Under the pieces are notes generated by a model. The model worked only from the letters and a program-made list of their open reading frames with translations. It did not search any database and was not told the origin of the DNA. Of a DNA stretch of 64,000 bases, positions 46,346 to 55,168 are shown one piece after another. The DNA is from Massilibacillus massiliensis (GTDB taxonomy: Bacteria > Bacillota > Negativicutes > FLKF01). The stretch spans positions 1,953,894 to 2,017,893 of the forward strand of contig NZ_LT575483.1 of assembly GCF_900086705.1 (NCBI RefSeq), read 5' to 3'. Numbering within the stretch: position 1 is the stretch's first letter; the number at the start of each line of letters is the position of its first letter. Both the position numbers and the translations under genes were made by a program.

Positions 46346-47695
46346 TTATACCTCTTCGAAATTTGGAATTGCATTATATCTACCCATTAAGTAAGATTTA
46401 TCTATTTTCTTATCAAATCGTTCATTAAATTGTTCTAAAGAATATATTTCAGATTCATGATTTACATTTTTATTTACAAACCAAATTTCATCACGTCTTA
46501 ATAAATCGAGGTTAAGTAATCGAGATTCATGTGTAGTTACAATTAGTTGTATATTCTTTTTTCCTAATGAATTAAGATATAAGTCAATAAATTTATATGT
46601 TAAATTCGGGTGAAGACTTCTATCAATTTCATCTATTACATATACTTTGTTGTTATTTTCTGTAAATAATATTTCAGCGAGTTCTAAAATTCGTCTTGTC
46701 CCATCCGATTCTTCACATATATTGAATGATCCATGGGAACCGTGCTCAAACTCAATAGTTTTTGTTGTAATATTGAAATTTTCATCTATCTCAAATATAT
46801 AAAAATCTCTATTTCCTCTTATAACAAATCCTGATTTTAAATGAGGATTTGTTTCTTTTTTTGAACGCACAATTTTTTTTTCTATATCATCATGGACTTT
46901 TTTTAATATTTTATCTGGTATAGAATTGGCAATTTCCTCTGGTTTAGCATCAATAATTTTAAAGTTAGTTATACCAGTACTAAATTTAGCAATTGCATTA
47001 CATATTTCTTCAGTATTAGAATTAGTCATAAAATAGGAATAATTTGAGAATGGACTGTCAGGATAATTAATATCCAGCTCATGCTTAAACCAATTATAAA
47101 TTTTTTTGAAGATAATTAATTCTGAATTTGTTTTATATAATTCAGATTTATCTCTATTCATAACGCTCAAAAATAATGTAGATTCATCTGTTTTAATATC
47201 ATCAAAATATATATGTATGCGATTAACAATATCTTCTTTTTTTAAATATTTACCAATTGAATGATTATTTTCTAATAAATTTCTAGTGAATATAGTAATT
47301 AAATTATTTTGATTTACTTCATGCAACCATTCTTTTGTAATGCTATTTTCGCTAAGTAAAATTTCAAAACCGTAATTATAAAATTGATTATCTATTTTAA
47401 TTTCAAATTCAAAATGACTAACTTTGTTTTTATTTTGTTCCGTCGTTCTATTATATTTTTGAATAAATCCTTTTGGAATTCCATTAATAATCACTTGCTT
47501 AGCAAAATCTAGCGCATTGATAAAATTGGATTTACCAGAAGCATTCGCTCCATATAAGGCACTAAATCTTAACATCTTTATTTTCTTGCTAATTAATAAA
47601 TGTTCACGGTGGCCTCTAACCTTCCCTGCAACCATATTAAATTCTTGTATTGATCCGAACGACATAAAATTTCCAATTAACACCTTTATAAGCAT
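46346..47695 (-). CDS. AAA_15/RloA-type ATPase
   Basis: 449 residues. Walker A is LYGANASGKSNFINAL near residue 50, the signature-like ESDGTRRILELAEIL is near 330, Walker B is VYVIDEIDRSLHP near 355, and an H-loop follows as VTTHESRLLNL. A long insertion between A and the signature is typical of SMC/OLD-like ABC-type ATPases used in phage-defence systems such as RloA, AbiL and retron-linked ATPases. Codon use is strongly AT-biased, unlike the core genes. It is first of a two-gene unit with the 116-residue protein. Confidence 0.8.
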   Translation of the reverse strand: MLIKVLIGNFMSFGSIQEFNMVAGKVRGHREHLLISKKIKMLRFSALYGANASGKSNFINALDFAKQVIINGIPKGFIQKYNRTTEQNKNKVSHFEFEIKIDNQFYNYGFEILLSENSITKEWLHEVNQNNLITIFTRNLLENNHSIGKYLKKEDIVNRIHIYFDDIKTDESTLFLSVMNRDKSELYKTNSELIIFKKIYNWFKHELDINYPDSPFSNYSYFMTNSNTEEICNAIAKFSTGITNFKIIDAKPEEIANSIPDKILKKVHDDIEKKIVRSKKETNPHLKSGFVIRGNRDFYIFEIDENFNITTKTIEFEHGSHGSFNICEESDGTRRILELAEILFTENNNKVYVIDEIDRSLHPNLTYKFIDLYLNSLGKKNIQLIVTTHESRLLNLDLLRRDEIWFVNKNVNHESEIYSLEQFNERFDKKIDKSYLMGRYNAIPNFEEV

Positions 47696-48047
47696 TGGGA
47701 TTCCTCCTAATTTATCGCTAACTAAATTATATGTGAAAAAATCACATTTGTAAATATAAAAATTTATAATTTAACCATTTACCATCATTTAAATACGAAA
47801 AAATCACATTAAGTTAAAGCAAAGTGCACTTTTCCATTTCAAAATTCAGTAAACAACGAGCCAATCTTCTCATATTATTACATTTATGTCCATTATAGTA
47901 ATTGGTTATTTTTTTAACTCATAATTCAGTGTATTTCTGCACAAAACTAGATATTCTACCATTAATTTTTTAAAAGCAAGCAAACTGTTACCGAACTCCA
48001 TTTCATATTTTCATTAGAAGGTTAAATCACTTCGTAATGATATTCTT
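47696..48047. other. Non-coding stretch beside the ATPase gene
   Basis: No gene, repeat or RNA is seen in these 350 AT-rich bases. The ATPase promoter should lie near 47700-47800; I see no clear boxes. Confidence 0.4.
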
Positions 48048-48415
48048 TTAGTTTCTCATTCGGTGTTTCAAAGCGAAGTAACCTCCCTGTTCATATTCAT
48101 ACACAAATTTCACTGTTGCCGTAACCTTATCGCCTAAATATACCAGCACTGAACATCGACTACTTGGTCAGCCTTGCTCAATATCACAGTAAAAGAATTT
48201 TGTACTTAATTTTTCAATAATTTCTGTAACAAGCGAAAAATTATTTTTCTGTTTTTTCATCTTCACATCCGTTAGTAATAATAACGCTACTTTATCGATT
48301 CCTAATGATAGCAAGATATTTTTCGTTTCATAACCATAATATCGTAAATGAGTTACTCTAATTGCGTCTTTAAGCGAACAATGGTAAATTGACCTTTAAT
48401 CTGTTCTTCCTACAT
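48048..48415 (-). pseudogene. Gene relic with internal stop and probable frameshift
   Basis: On the minus strand one frame reads continuously (SLKDAIRVTHLRYYGYETKN, later MKKQKNNFSLVTEIIEKLS) until TGA at 48168-48170. It then resumes in the same frame (CSVLVYLGDKVTATVKFVYE) to TAA at 48048. Upstream, the natural continuation (GQFTIVRLK) is in another frame near 48375. The protein-like composition on both sides of the TGA suggests a decayed small gene. No family is recognised. Confidence 0.4.
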
Positions 48416-48438
48416 GAAAAACAAAAATGATATGCGTT

Positions 48439-48870
48439 CTACAATTGCAGCATATCATTTTCATCAAAAGTAAAATCTGGTCCCCATGCAACTTCCCAAT
48501 AGTACCCATCCGGATCAGAAAAATAAGCATGATATCCACCCCAGAAAACATCTTCTGGTTCTTTTACAATCTTTGCGCCCGATTTTCTCGCCAATTCAAT
48601 AATTGTATGAACTTCTTCTTTATTTTTAGCATTGTAGGCAAGCGTAATTCCTCCGAAACCACTGGCAATTTCAGGGGGATTCTTGGCATCAATATCTTTT
48701 GCCAACAGTTCCAATGGGTACAGCTCAAGCTTAGTCCCCGATGTACTAAAAAATACAACTTCAGGATTTACGCCTTTTTCATCCGTTTGGAATCCCAGAC
48801 CATCCCGATAAAATCGAATTGATTTTTCCATATTTCTTACGCCAAGACAAACGATATTCATTCTATTCAT
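48439..48870 (-). CDS. VOC/glyoxalase-fold protein
   Basis: 143 residues with two beta-alpha-beta-beta-beta modules: CLGVRNMEKSIRFYRDGLGF opens the first, and YHAYFSDPDGYYWEV closes the second with the usual metal Glu. It belongs to the vicinal oxygen chelate family (glyoxalase, dioxygenase or antibiotic-binding types); the substrate is unknown. The ATG follows AAGGAG. It is next to the GntR regulator and may share its regulation. Confidence 0.85.
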   Translation of the reverse strand: MNRMNIVCLGVRNMEKSIRFYRDGLGFQTDEKGVNPEVVFFSTSGTKLELYPLELLAKDIDAKNPPEIASGFGGITLAYNAKNKEEVHTIIELARKSGAKIVKEPEDVFWGGYHAYFSDPDGYYWEVAWGPDFTFDENDMLQL

Positions 48871-48922
48871 TGCAGCATTCTCCTTATATTTTTATTATTT
48901 ATGCATATTTTTTCGTTACTCT

Positions 48923-49660
48923 CTATGAAATCTCCTGTGTTTCCATCGATGCAGCTTCCCTTGTTCCCGCTTTTTTTAGTTTATCAGCGATATATTCACG
49001 CAAGAGACTTATGTGTATCATCATAGAATTGGATGCACTGATTGGATCGCCATTTATAATGGCATCGATCGTTTTTCGATGATAAACCAGTGTATTATTA
49101 TCACGCAGCGAATCTGCCGTGGCAATAATATTTCTCTTGATTGATGTATTGATGATATAGGATAAATTACTAATCACATTATTCCTGCTCGCTTCTGCGA
49201 TCAATTTATGTAACTCAATATCTTCTTCTTGATAAACTTGTTGTTCTTTGATCAGTGCTTCTACGACCAAACATTGTTTTTCCAATTGTATTCGCTGCTT
49301 AGGCGTAGCATGCAAGGCCGCAAGCATAGCTGCCTGTGGTTCGATTAAAGCTCTGACATCGAGTAAATCCAAAGCTAAACGATCATCGTTATAAATAAAA
49401 GTAAGCCCCAGTGGATCATCGGGAATTCCGCATTTATGAGAAACGAATGCCCCCGACCCCTGTCTGATATCCAAGATATTACGCGCACTCATGATTTTAA
49501 AAGCCTCGCGTAAAGTCGACCGTCCGACGCCCAAATATTTTAGCATTTCATTTTCCGTCGGCATTTTATCGCCAGGCATCATTTTATTTGAAGTTATGTA
49601 TTCTATAATTCTATTCGCTGTTAGTTCCGCCATAGACGGTTCATGTGCTTTTCTACTCAT
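48923..49660 (-). CDS. GntR-family regulator, FadR/FCD subgroup
   Basis: 245 residues. The N-terminal winged HTH has GDKMPTENEMLKYLGVGRST and LREAFKIMSARNILDIRQGSG. The C-terminal FCD domain carries DVRALIEPQAAMLAA and a likely metal-binding pattern (IELHKLIAEAS). It most likely represses the divergent sugar-acid operon, with a sugar acid as inducer. The two matching 15-base sites at 49761 and 49858 are candidate operators. Confidence 0.88.
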   Translation of the reverse strand: MSRKAHEPSMAELTANRIIEYITSNKMMPGDKMPTENEMLKYLGVGRSTLREAFKIMSARNILDIRQGSGAFVSHKCGIPDDPLGLTFIYNDDRLALDLLDVRALIEPQAAMLAALHATPKQRIQLEKQCLVVEALIKEQQVYQEEDIELHKLIAEASRNNVISNLSYIINTSIKRNIIATADSLRDNNTLVYHRKTIDAIINGDPISASNSMMIHISLLREYIADKLKKAGTREAASMETQEIS

Positions 49661-49760
49661 CGTATGATTCCCTCTTCTATTTTTCGTATTTTCGTCATAT
49701 TTAAAATAATTTTATTATAAACGGAACAATCCTGCAATATTTATACGATGACCTCGAATT

Positions 49761-49775
49761 AATCATCAGACGAAT
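49761..49775. promoter_or_regulatory. Candidate GntR operator, copy 1
   Basis: AATCATCAGACGAAT matches copy 2 at 13 of 15 positions and lies between the divergent GntR and MFS genes. Confidence 0.5.
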
Positions 49776-49819
49776 ATTGTCATTTTCATGTTTTAATTAT
49801 TAAAAATTTTCTAAATTTA

Positions 49820-49848
49820 TTGACTAATCGTAATATTAGCATTAATAT
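49820..49848 (+). promoter_or_regulatory. Promoter of the MFS operon
   Basis: TTGACT (49820-49825), a 17-base spacer and TAATAT (49843-49848). Confidence 0.7.
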
Positions 49849-49857
49849 ATTACATAT

Positions 49858-49872
49858 ATTCATCAGATGAAT
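49858..49872. promoter_or_regulatory. Candidate GntR operator, copy 2
   Basis: ATTCATCAGATGAAT is a perfect palindrome around a central A and overlaps the expected transcription start, a classic repressor position. Confidence 0.6.
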
Positions 49873-50004
49873 TTTAAGTAAATATGGGATGATTTTATTG
49901 CATGCAAAGAAATCCCATATGTTTTTCTATTGGACGGCATCCTGTTTTGCCGGTTTATCACCTGCTTTCTAAAAACTAAATAAACATAAAGAGAGGGTAT
50001 CCGA

Positions 50005-51324
50005 ATGAAAGATCAACTTAACGTACAACCTCTAGGTCAAAGTGAAGTAATGAATTGTGTTCCAGAAAAAGTGGGAAAAACACGTTATGTAATTGCAATT
50101 TTAATGCTGGGAGCCGTTGCGATCAACTATCTTGACCGTACAATTATTTCTGCAGCCGCGCCAATCATTATGCAAGATTTAAATATGGGTCCTACAGAAA
50201 TGGGATTTGTTATGTCAGCATTTTTCTTCGCCTATATGCCGTGTCAAATACCGTCTGGCTGGCTAGCCGATAAAATCGGGCAGCGAATTTGTCTGACCGT
50301 TGGCATCATCTGGTGGTCTGTCATGACGATGGCGACTGCCGGTGCAAAATCCATAGGTGCTTTATTTGGAATTCGCTTTCTCATGGGTGCCGGTGAAGCA
50401 ACAGTATATCCCTGTAATACAGGTATTGCTGCAAAATGGTTTCCCGACAATGAACGTGGTCGCGTAACCGCCCTATTTGATAGCGGCAGTAAGTTTGGTA
50501 CAGCCTTTGCCATGCCATTTGTCGCATGGATGATCAGTTTATATGGTTGGCAATTCCCCTTTATTGTCTGCGGGGCAATTGGTATTTTATTCGCGGGTAT
50601 TTGGTATTTTTACTATCAGGATCCAGAAAAACATAAATTCATAAAAGCACGTGAACTTGAATATATTCGTCAGGGACAAATAAAAAAAGAAGGCATTGAT
50701 AAAGTTCAGCCGATGAAATGGTATCAACTGCTGAAATATCGTAATGTACTAGCTATGTGTTCAGCATTATTCCTTTACAATTATGTCATGTTCTTCTTCG
50801 TGACATGGTTCCCTACTTATTTGATTCAAGTACGCGGTATGGCACTCATGACAATGGGCTGGCTTGCAATGCTGCCGCCATTATGCGGTATTGTCGCCCA
50901 ATGGTGTGGCGGAATTTTTACGGACTGGATCTACAATAAAACCGGAAATCTAACGCTCTCGAGAAAAATCAATTTAGTTGCAGGTCTCCTCTTAGCTTCC
51001 GTCATTCTAGGCGTTGATTTTGTTGAGTCCAATACTGCCACCATCGTATTATTTTGTCTCGCTTATGCTGGTATGTCATTTGCTGCTTCCGTACATTGGT
51101 GTCTGCCAAGCGATATTGCACCCCGTAATATGACCTCAGTACTTGGCGGCATTCAAAACACTTTTTCGGGTGTCAGCGGTATTCTAGGGCCCGTGGTTAC
51201 CGGTTATTTCGTTGCTGTAAGCGGTTCTTTTACGATTCCATTCTTCATCGCCGGCACAGCTTGTTTCGCAGCAGCAGCGATTTATGCTTTTGTACTAAAA
51301 GATATTAAACCAATCACAGTTTAA
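50005..51324 (+). CDS. MFS transporter, anion:cation symporter (sugar-acid) family
   Basis: 439 residues with 12 membrane segments. INYLDRTIISAAAPIIMQDL is the signature opening of the ACS family, which imports galactonate, glucarate, hexuronates and similar acids. RFLMGAGEATVYPCNTGIAAKWF follows in the fourth and fifth segments. It is first in an operon with two oxidoreductases and a HIT protein, so its cargo is probably a sugar acid they use. The start has GAGAGGG upstream. Confidence 0.88.
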   Translation: MKDQLNVQPLGQSEVMNCVPEKVGKTRYVIAILMLGAVAINYLDRTIISAAAPIIMQDLNMGPTEMGFVMSAFFFAYMPCQIPSGWLADKIGQRICLTVGIIWWSVMTMATAGAKSIGALFGIRFLMGAGEATVYPCNTGIAAKWFPDNERGRVTALFDSGSKFGTAFAMPFVAWMISLYGWQFPFIVCGAIGILFAGIWYFYYQDPEKHKFIKARELEYIRQGQIKKEGIDKVQPMKWYQLLKYRNVLAMCSALFLYNYVMFFFVTWFPTYLIQVRGMALMTMGWLAMLPPLCGIVAQWCGGIFTDWIYNKTGNLTLSRKINLVAGLLLASVILGVDFVESNTATIVLFCLAYAGMSFAASVHWCLPSDIAPRNMTSVLGGIQNTFSGVSGILGPVVTGYFVAVSGSFTIPFFIAGTACFAAAAIYAFVLKDIKPITV

Positions 51325-51425
51325 TCGTCATAAACTTTTCTGTTAAAAGACTACATATCGATCTGTATCCTTTCAACCACAATGCTAAACTAATCCGTTC
51401 AAAAATTTTTATGAGGTGATTTGGT

Positions 51426-52433
51426 ATGGAAAAATTCAAGGTATATGTAACAGATTATGAATATGCATCTTTAGACGAAGAAAAAACAGAACTAGAAAAA
51501 ATCGGTGCAAAATTAATTCCTCAGCAATGCAAAACAGAAGAAGAGATTATGCAGCATTGCGCTGACGCCGACGGACTGTTAAACCAATATGCTCCAATTA
51601 CCCGAAAAGTAATGAAAGCGTTACCGCATCTAAAAGTAATCTGCCGCTATGGAGTCGGTGTCAATACGATTGACTTAGATGCAGCAACAGAGTTTGGCAT
51701 CTGCGTATTAAATGTGCCGGACTACGGGGTTGATGAAGTTTCTAATCATGCATTTGCCCTCCTAATCGCTTGCGCCCGCAAACTCACACTTTTACATCAG
51801 CAGGTACAGTCCAAGGGTTGGGATTATAAAATCAGCAAACCCATTTATCGGCTCAGCGGACAGAAACTAGGGCTACTCGGATTCGGAAGAATTGCAAAAG
51901 CTTTGGCGAAAAAAGCGCAGGCATTTAACCTCAAACTTTTAGTTTATGATCCTTTTGTAAAAGAAAGTGATGCCGCTTTATTGGGCGCTAAACTTTTATC
52001 TCTGGAAGAGGTATTAACAGAAGCAGATTTTATTTCAGTTCATGTTCCATTAAGCAAAGAAACCTATCATATGCTCGGAGAAAAAGAATTTGGCATGATG
52101 AAAAACACCGCTATCATTATCAACACTTCCCGCGGCCCACTCATCGATGAAGCAGCCTTGTCAAAAGCCTTAGCACATAAACAGCTTGCCGGTGCCGGTT
52201 TGGATGTAACAGAAGAAGAGCCGTTAGCAACGTCCAGCCCGCTGCTCGGACAATCAAATGTTATCATTACACCACATGTGGCCTGGTACTCAGAACAGGC
52301 AGAAATAGATTTAAAAACGAAGGCAGCACAAGGTATTGCTGATGTGCTTGCGGGATATTATCCTGCCGCATTGGTAAATCAGGAGGTCTCACCTAAACAG
52401 ACTTTAGTAAAAGCACCAGCGAGAAGGTCATAA
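51426..52433 (+). CDS. D-isomer-specific 2-hydroxyacid dehydrogenase
   Basis: 335 residues. The nucleotide-binding GLLGFGRIAKALAKKAQ is near residue 155, with the catalytic Arg in NTSRGPLIDE, Glu in GLDVTEEEPL and His in TPHVAWYSE. The family includes glyoxylate/hydroxypyruvate reductases and phosphoglycerate dehydrogenases. In this operon it could reduce or oxidise a 2-keto sugar acid. The start follows GAGGTG. It is the second gene of the operon. Confidence 0.86.
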   Translation: MEKFKVYVTDYEYASLDEEKTELEKIGAKLIPQQCKTEEEIMQHCADADGLLNQYAPITRKVMKALPHLKVICRYGVGVNTIDLDAATEFGICVLNVPDYGVDEVSNHAFALLIACARKLTLLHQQVQSKGWDYKISKPIYRLSGQKLGLLGFGRIAKALAKKAQAFNLKLLVYDPFVKESDAALLGAKLLSLEEVLTEADFISVHVPLSKETYHMLGEKEFGMMKNTAIIINTSRGPLIDEAALSKALAHKQLAGAGLDVTEEEPLATSSPLLGQSNVIITPHVAWYSEQAEIDLKTKAAQGIADVLAGYYPAALVNQEVSPKQTLVKAPARRS

Positions 52434-52520
52434 ATATCAGCAGTCTCCTTATTATTTTTGAACACCAATTGGATGTATACTATATATAGATTTTAAATAA
52501 ACAGAAAGAGGTCAAATACT

Positions 52521-53288
52521 ATGTCTTTTATGGAGCAATTTTATTTAAACGGAAAATGTGCACTTGTCACCGGAGGTACAAGAGGTTTGGGCAGAGGAAT
52601 GGCAGAAGCATTATGTGAAGCAGGTGCAGAGGTTGTCATTCTTTCATCCAGCGATGAAGTTTTCAAAACCGCCCAGCAGTTGCGTGAAAAAGGCCATCGT
52701 ATTCAAGGAATACAAGGAAATTTAATGAATCGCGATGAAATCAATGCGGTATTTGATAAAGCACTTGATCTGCTGCACGGAAAAATTGATATTTTAATCA
52801 ATAATGCCGGTATCCAGCGCCGTAATCCATGCGAAGATTTTTCTTTAACTGATTGGGATGATGTCATAAATGTCAATTTAAATGCTGTTTTTCAACTTTG
52901 CCAACTTGCCGGTAGAAAAATGCTCGCACAAAAATCCGGAAAAATCATTAATGTAGCTTCTATGTTGAGTTTTTTCGGCGGCTATACCGTGCCGGCATAT
53001 GCAGCAAGTAAAGGCGGTGTTGTACAATTGACCAAAGCATTGTCTAATGAGTGGGCGGGACAGGGTGTGCATGTGAACGCCATCGCCCCAGGTTATATGG
53101 CAACAGAGATGAATACAGCTTTAATGCAGGATGAGAAAAGAAATACCGAAATTTTAGCACGTATACCGATTGGTCGCTGGGGCACACCAGAAGATGTAAA
53201 AGGTCTTACTGTTTTTCTTGCCTCATCCGTTTCCGACTATATTAACGGCGCAGTCATTCCCATTGATGGTGGATACCTTGCAAAGTAA
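52521..53288 (+). CDS. Short-chain dehydrogenase, KduD-like
   Basis: 255 residues: VTGGTRGLGRGMAEALCEAG for NAD(P), ILINNAGIQRR, catalytic Ser in NVASMLSFFGG and YAASKGGVV giving Tyr and Lys. It ends with the usual VIPIDGGYLAK. It closely resembles 2-deoxy-D-gluconate 3-dehydrogenase and gluconate 5-dehydrogenase. It probably oxidises or reduces a keto-sugar acid brought in by the MFS carrier. The start follows AGAGGT. Confidence 0.85.
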   Translation: MSFMEQFYLNGKCALVTGGTRGLGRGMAEALCEAGAEVVILSSSDEVFKTAQQLREKGHRIQGIQGNLMNRDEINAVFDKALDLLHGKIDILINNAGIQRRNPCEDFSLTDWDDVINVNLNAVFQLCQLAGRKMLAQKSGKIINVASMLSFFGGYTVPAYAASKGGVVQLTKALSNEWAGQGVHVNAIAPGYMATEMNTALMQDEKRNTEILARIPIGRWGTPEDVKGLTVFLASSVSDYINGAVIPIDGGYLAK

Positions 53289-53329
53289 ATCCGCCTAAAA
53301 TTAAAAATACAGAAAAGAGGCTTTGCAAA

Positions 53330-53752
53330 ATGAGCGAAGATTGTTTTTATTGCCAAAATGATCAAAACTTAAAAAATTTGATGATTGAACTATGTTCTTT
53401 AAAAACCTCCACCTTATATTTATTTAGAGAACAAACCTACCAAGGCCGATGTATTGTTGCTTATAAAGGGCATGTAAATGAATTATTTGAGTTATCGGAA
53501 ACAGAACTGGAACTTTTTATGCAAGACGTTGCCAATGCCGCCCAGGCTGTAAAAAAAGCTTTTTCAGCCGATAAAATAAATTACGGCGCGTATTCAGATA
53601 AGCTCGCCCATCTTCACTTTCATATCGTTCCCAAATATAAAAATGCGCCGAATTGGGGCGGCACTTTTGAAATGATGCCTGCAAATAAGGTCTTGCTTGA
53701 TGATGCAGCATATCAAAAAATCAGTGAAAAAATTCAGGCTTATTTAAAATAA
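53330..53752 (+). CDS. HIT-family nucleotide hydrolase/transferase
   Basis: 140 residues. The histidine triad motif HLHFHIVP is near residue 100, and the N terminus has CFYCQND, a Cys pair that may bind zinc. HIT proteins hydrolyse or transfer nucleoside monophosphates from AMP-adducts. It is the last gene of the sugar-acid operon and an unusual passenger there. The start follows GAGG. Confidence 0.88.
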   Translation: MSEDCFYCQNDQNLKNLMIELCSLKTSTLYLFREQTYQGRCIVAYKGHVNELFELSETELELFMQDVANAAQAVKKAFSADKINYGAYSDKLAHLHFHIVPKYKNAPNWGGTFEMMPANKVLLDDAAYQKISEKIQAYLK

Positions 53753-53802
53753 TTAAGGCAAACGTATCTATACCTGTTCCGCCAACATCCTAACCAATTA
53801 CA

Positions 53803-53854
53803 AAAGACGAATTCTGAAGATAGAATAATCCATCCTATCTTAGAATTCGTCTTT
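53803..53854 (+). terminator. Terminator of the sugar-acid operon
   Basis: AAAGACGAATTCTGAAGATAG pairs with CTATCTTAGAATTCGTCTTT and ends in TTATTATTTT. The outer arms AAGACGAATTC match those of the palindrome at 4441-4580. Confidence 0.75.
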
Positions 53855-53953
53855 ATTATTTTCTCTGATGCCTGCCCTGCTCTAATATCTCGATGTCTAC
53901 AAGCGGTGCGATTCTTTGCAGTTCTTACAGTATCTGCTCATGCTCCTTTAAAG

Positions 53954-54868
53954 TTATCGCAAAGACTCCTTCATTAAGCGAATAAATTCTATGGCAGCCT
54001 TAGATAGATAGCGGTTTTTGCAATAGGCGACAATGACCGTGCGGAACGGTTTTGAGGAAAGCGAGAAATAACAAGGATTTTTGTCGAGATTACTAGCACG
54101 AATCAACGTATCTGGTAGTAAAGCTGCTCCCATTCCAGCACCTACGAGTGCCTGCGCCACATTCATACTTTGCGTTTCGAGCAGAATTTTCGGCTTAAAA
54201 TTTGCTTTATTGCATAAATCAAATAAAGTTTCATGAATTTTTTGACCTTGATCCATGAAAATAAAAGGCGTATCACTGATCTCTTCCAGCTTTATTTGAG
54301 GTGGATTTTGATAGTCTCCCGGTTGGCTGTGATGCTTAACACAAAGTGGATGACTCGGGGGCAAAGCAAGAAGCAGTTCTTCCTGAAATAGTTCTTCATA
54401 ATCGAAGAGTTTTGTATTGATCGGTAAAAGTGATATTGAAAAATCCGTCAAACCACTTAATGCAAGAGACTCTAAACGAAGCGTCGTATCTTCCTTTAAA
54501 ATAAGTTCCACCCCAGGAAACCGTTGTTCAAAGACAGGAATAATCTGCGCCATTAAATAGGTACTGCGGAACGGTGAACTGCCGATCGTCAAACGCCCAC
54601 GACGCAAATTAGCAATATCATCTGCCTGTTTTGTAAATTGATCATTTAAATCTATTATTTTTTTCGCCATCTCGATATATAATTCACCAACATAGGTCAG
54701 CTTTAATGGTGTGCAGCTTCTGTCAAACAAGGAAAAGCCAATTTTATCTTCTAATTTTAGAATGAGTTGACTCAATGAGGGCTGTGAAATATAAAGCTTT
54801 TTGGCTGCCAAAGAGAAGCTTTTTTCTTCGCTTACTGTGAGAACATATTTTAAATGGCGATATTCCAT
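53954..54868 (-). CDS. LysR-family regulator of the tartrate dehydratase pair
   Basis: 304 residues. The HTH region FSLAAKKLYISQPSLSQLI is followed by an effector domain from about residue 95 (LTIGSSPFRSTYLMAQII). It is divergent from ttdA, the arrangement of TtdR with ttdA in E. coli, so it probably activates the operon in response to tartrate or a related acid. The frame opens with ATG; the binding site is only moderate. Confidence 0.82.
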   Translation of the reverse strand: MEYRHLKYVLTVSEEKSFSLAAKKLYISQPSLSQLILKLEDKIGFSLFDRSCTPLKLTYVGELYIEMAKKIIDLNDQFTKQADDIANLRRGRLTIGSSPFRSTYLMAQIIPVFEQRFPGVELILKEDTTLRLESLALSGLTDFSISLLPINTKLFDYEELFQEELLLALPPSHPLCVKHHSQPGDYQNPPQIKLEEISDTPFIFMDQGQKIHETLFDLCNKANFKPKILLETQSMNVAQALVGAGMGAALLPDTLIRASNLDKNPCYFSLSSKPFRTVIVAYCKNRYLSKAAIEFIRLMKESLR

Positions 54869-54942
54869 TCGTTTATCGACTCCTTTGATTATATGAAAAA
54901 TCCTATAATGATTATAAATTTTTTCATATTCGACTTATAACC

Positions 54943-54959
54943 AAGTATAAATTATACTT
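54943..54959. promoter_or_regulatory. 17-base perfect palindrome, LysR box candidate
   Basis: AAGTATAA, A, TTATACTT lies between the divergent LysR gene and ttdA. Length and position fit a LysR recognition site. The rest of 54869-55142 has an additional small palindrome (ATAATGATTAT at about 54905) and no gene. Confidence 0.55.
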
Positions 54960-55142
54960 TAAATTGTGTAAAGGAATGTGCAACGCCGCGCATAAAAAAC
55001 AGATTTTTCTTACTATTTATGAAGTGATTTATCATACAAAACACATCATCTAATACTATAAAATCCGGAGGAATTATTTTTTGATTATAAGGTCTTTAAA
55101 GCAATGGTCATAATAAATCTAATTGTCTTCCTAGCAGGAAAG

Positions 55143-55148
55143 TATAAT
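55143..55148 (+). promoter_or_regulatory. -10 element ahead of ttdA
   Basis: TATAAT lies at 55143-55148 with only TAATTG in the -35 position, a weak box as expected for a promoter that depends on an activator. Confidence 0.45.
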
Positions 55149-55168
55149 ACAGAAAGAGGTTGATATTG

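Noticed and set aside
48168-48170. In-frame TGA as a selenocysteine codon
   Set aside because: No SECIS-like hairpin follows directly, and a second lesion upstream makes gene decay simpler.
55081-55113. Ten-codon TTG frame after a GGAGG ahead of ttdA
   Set aside because: No run of regulatory codons and no attenuator stems; it lies upstream of the likely promoter.
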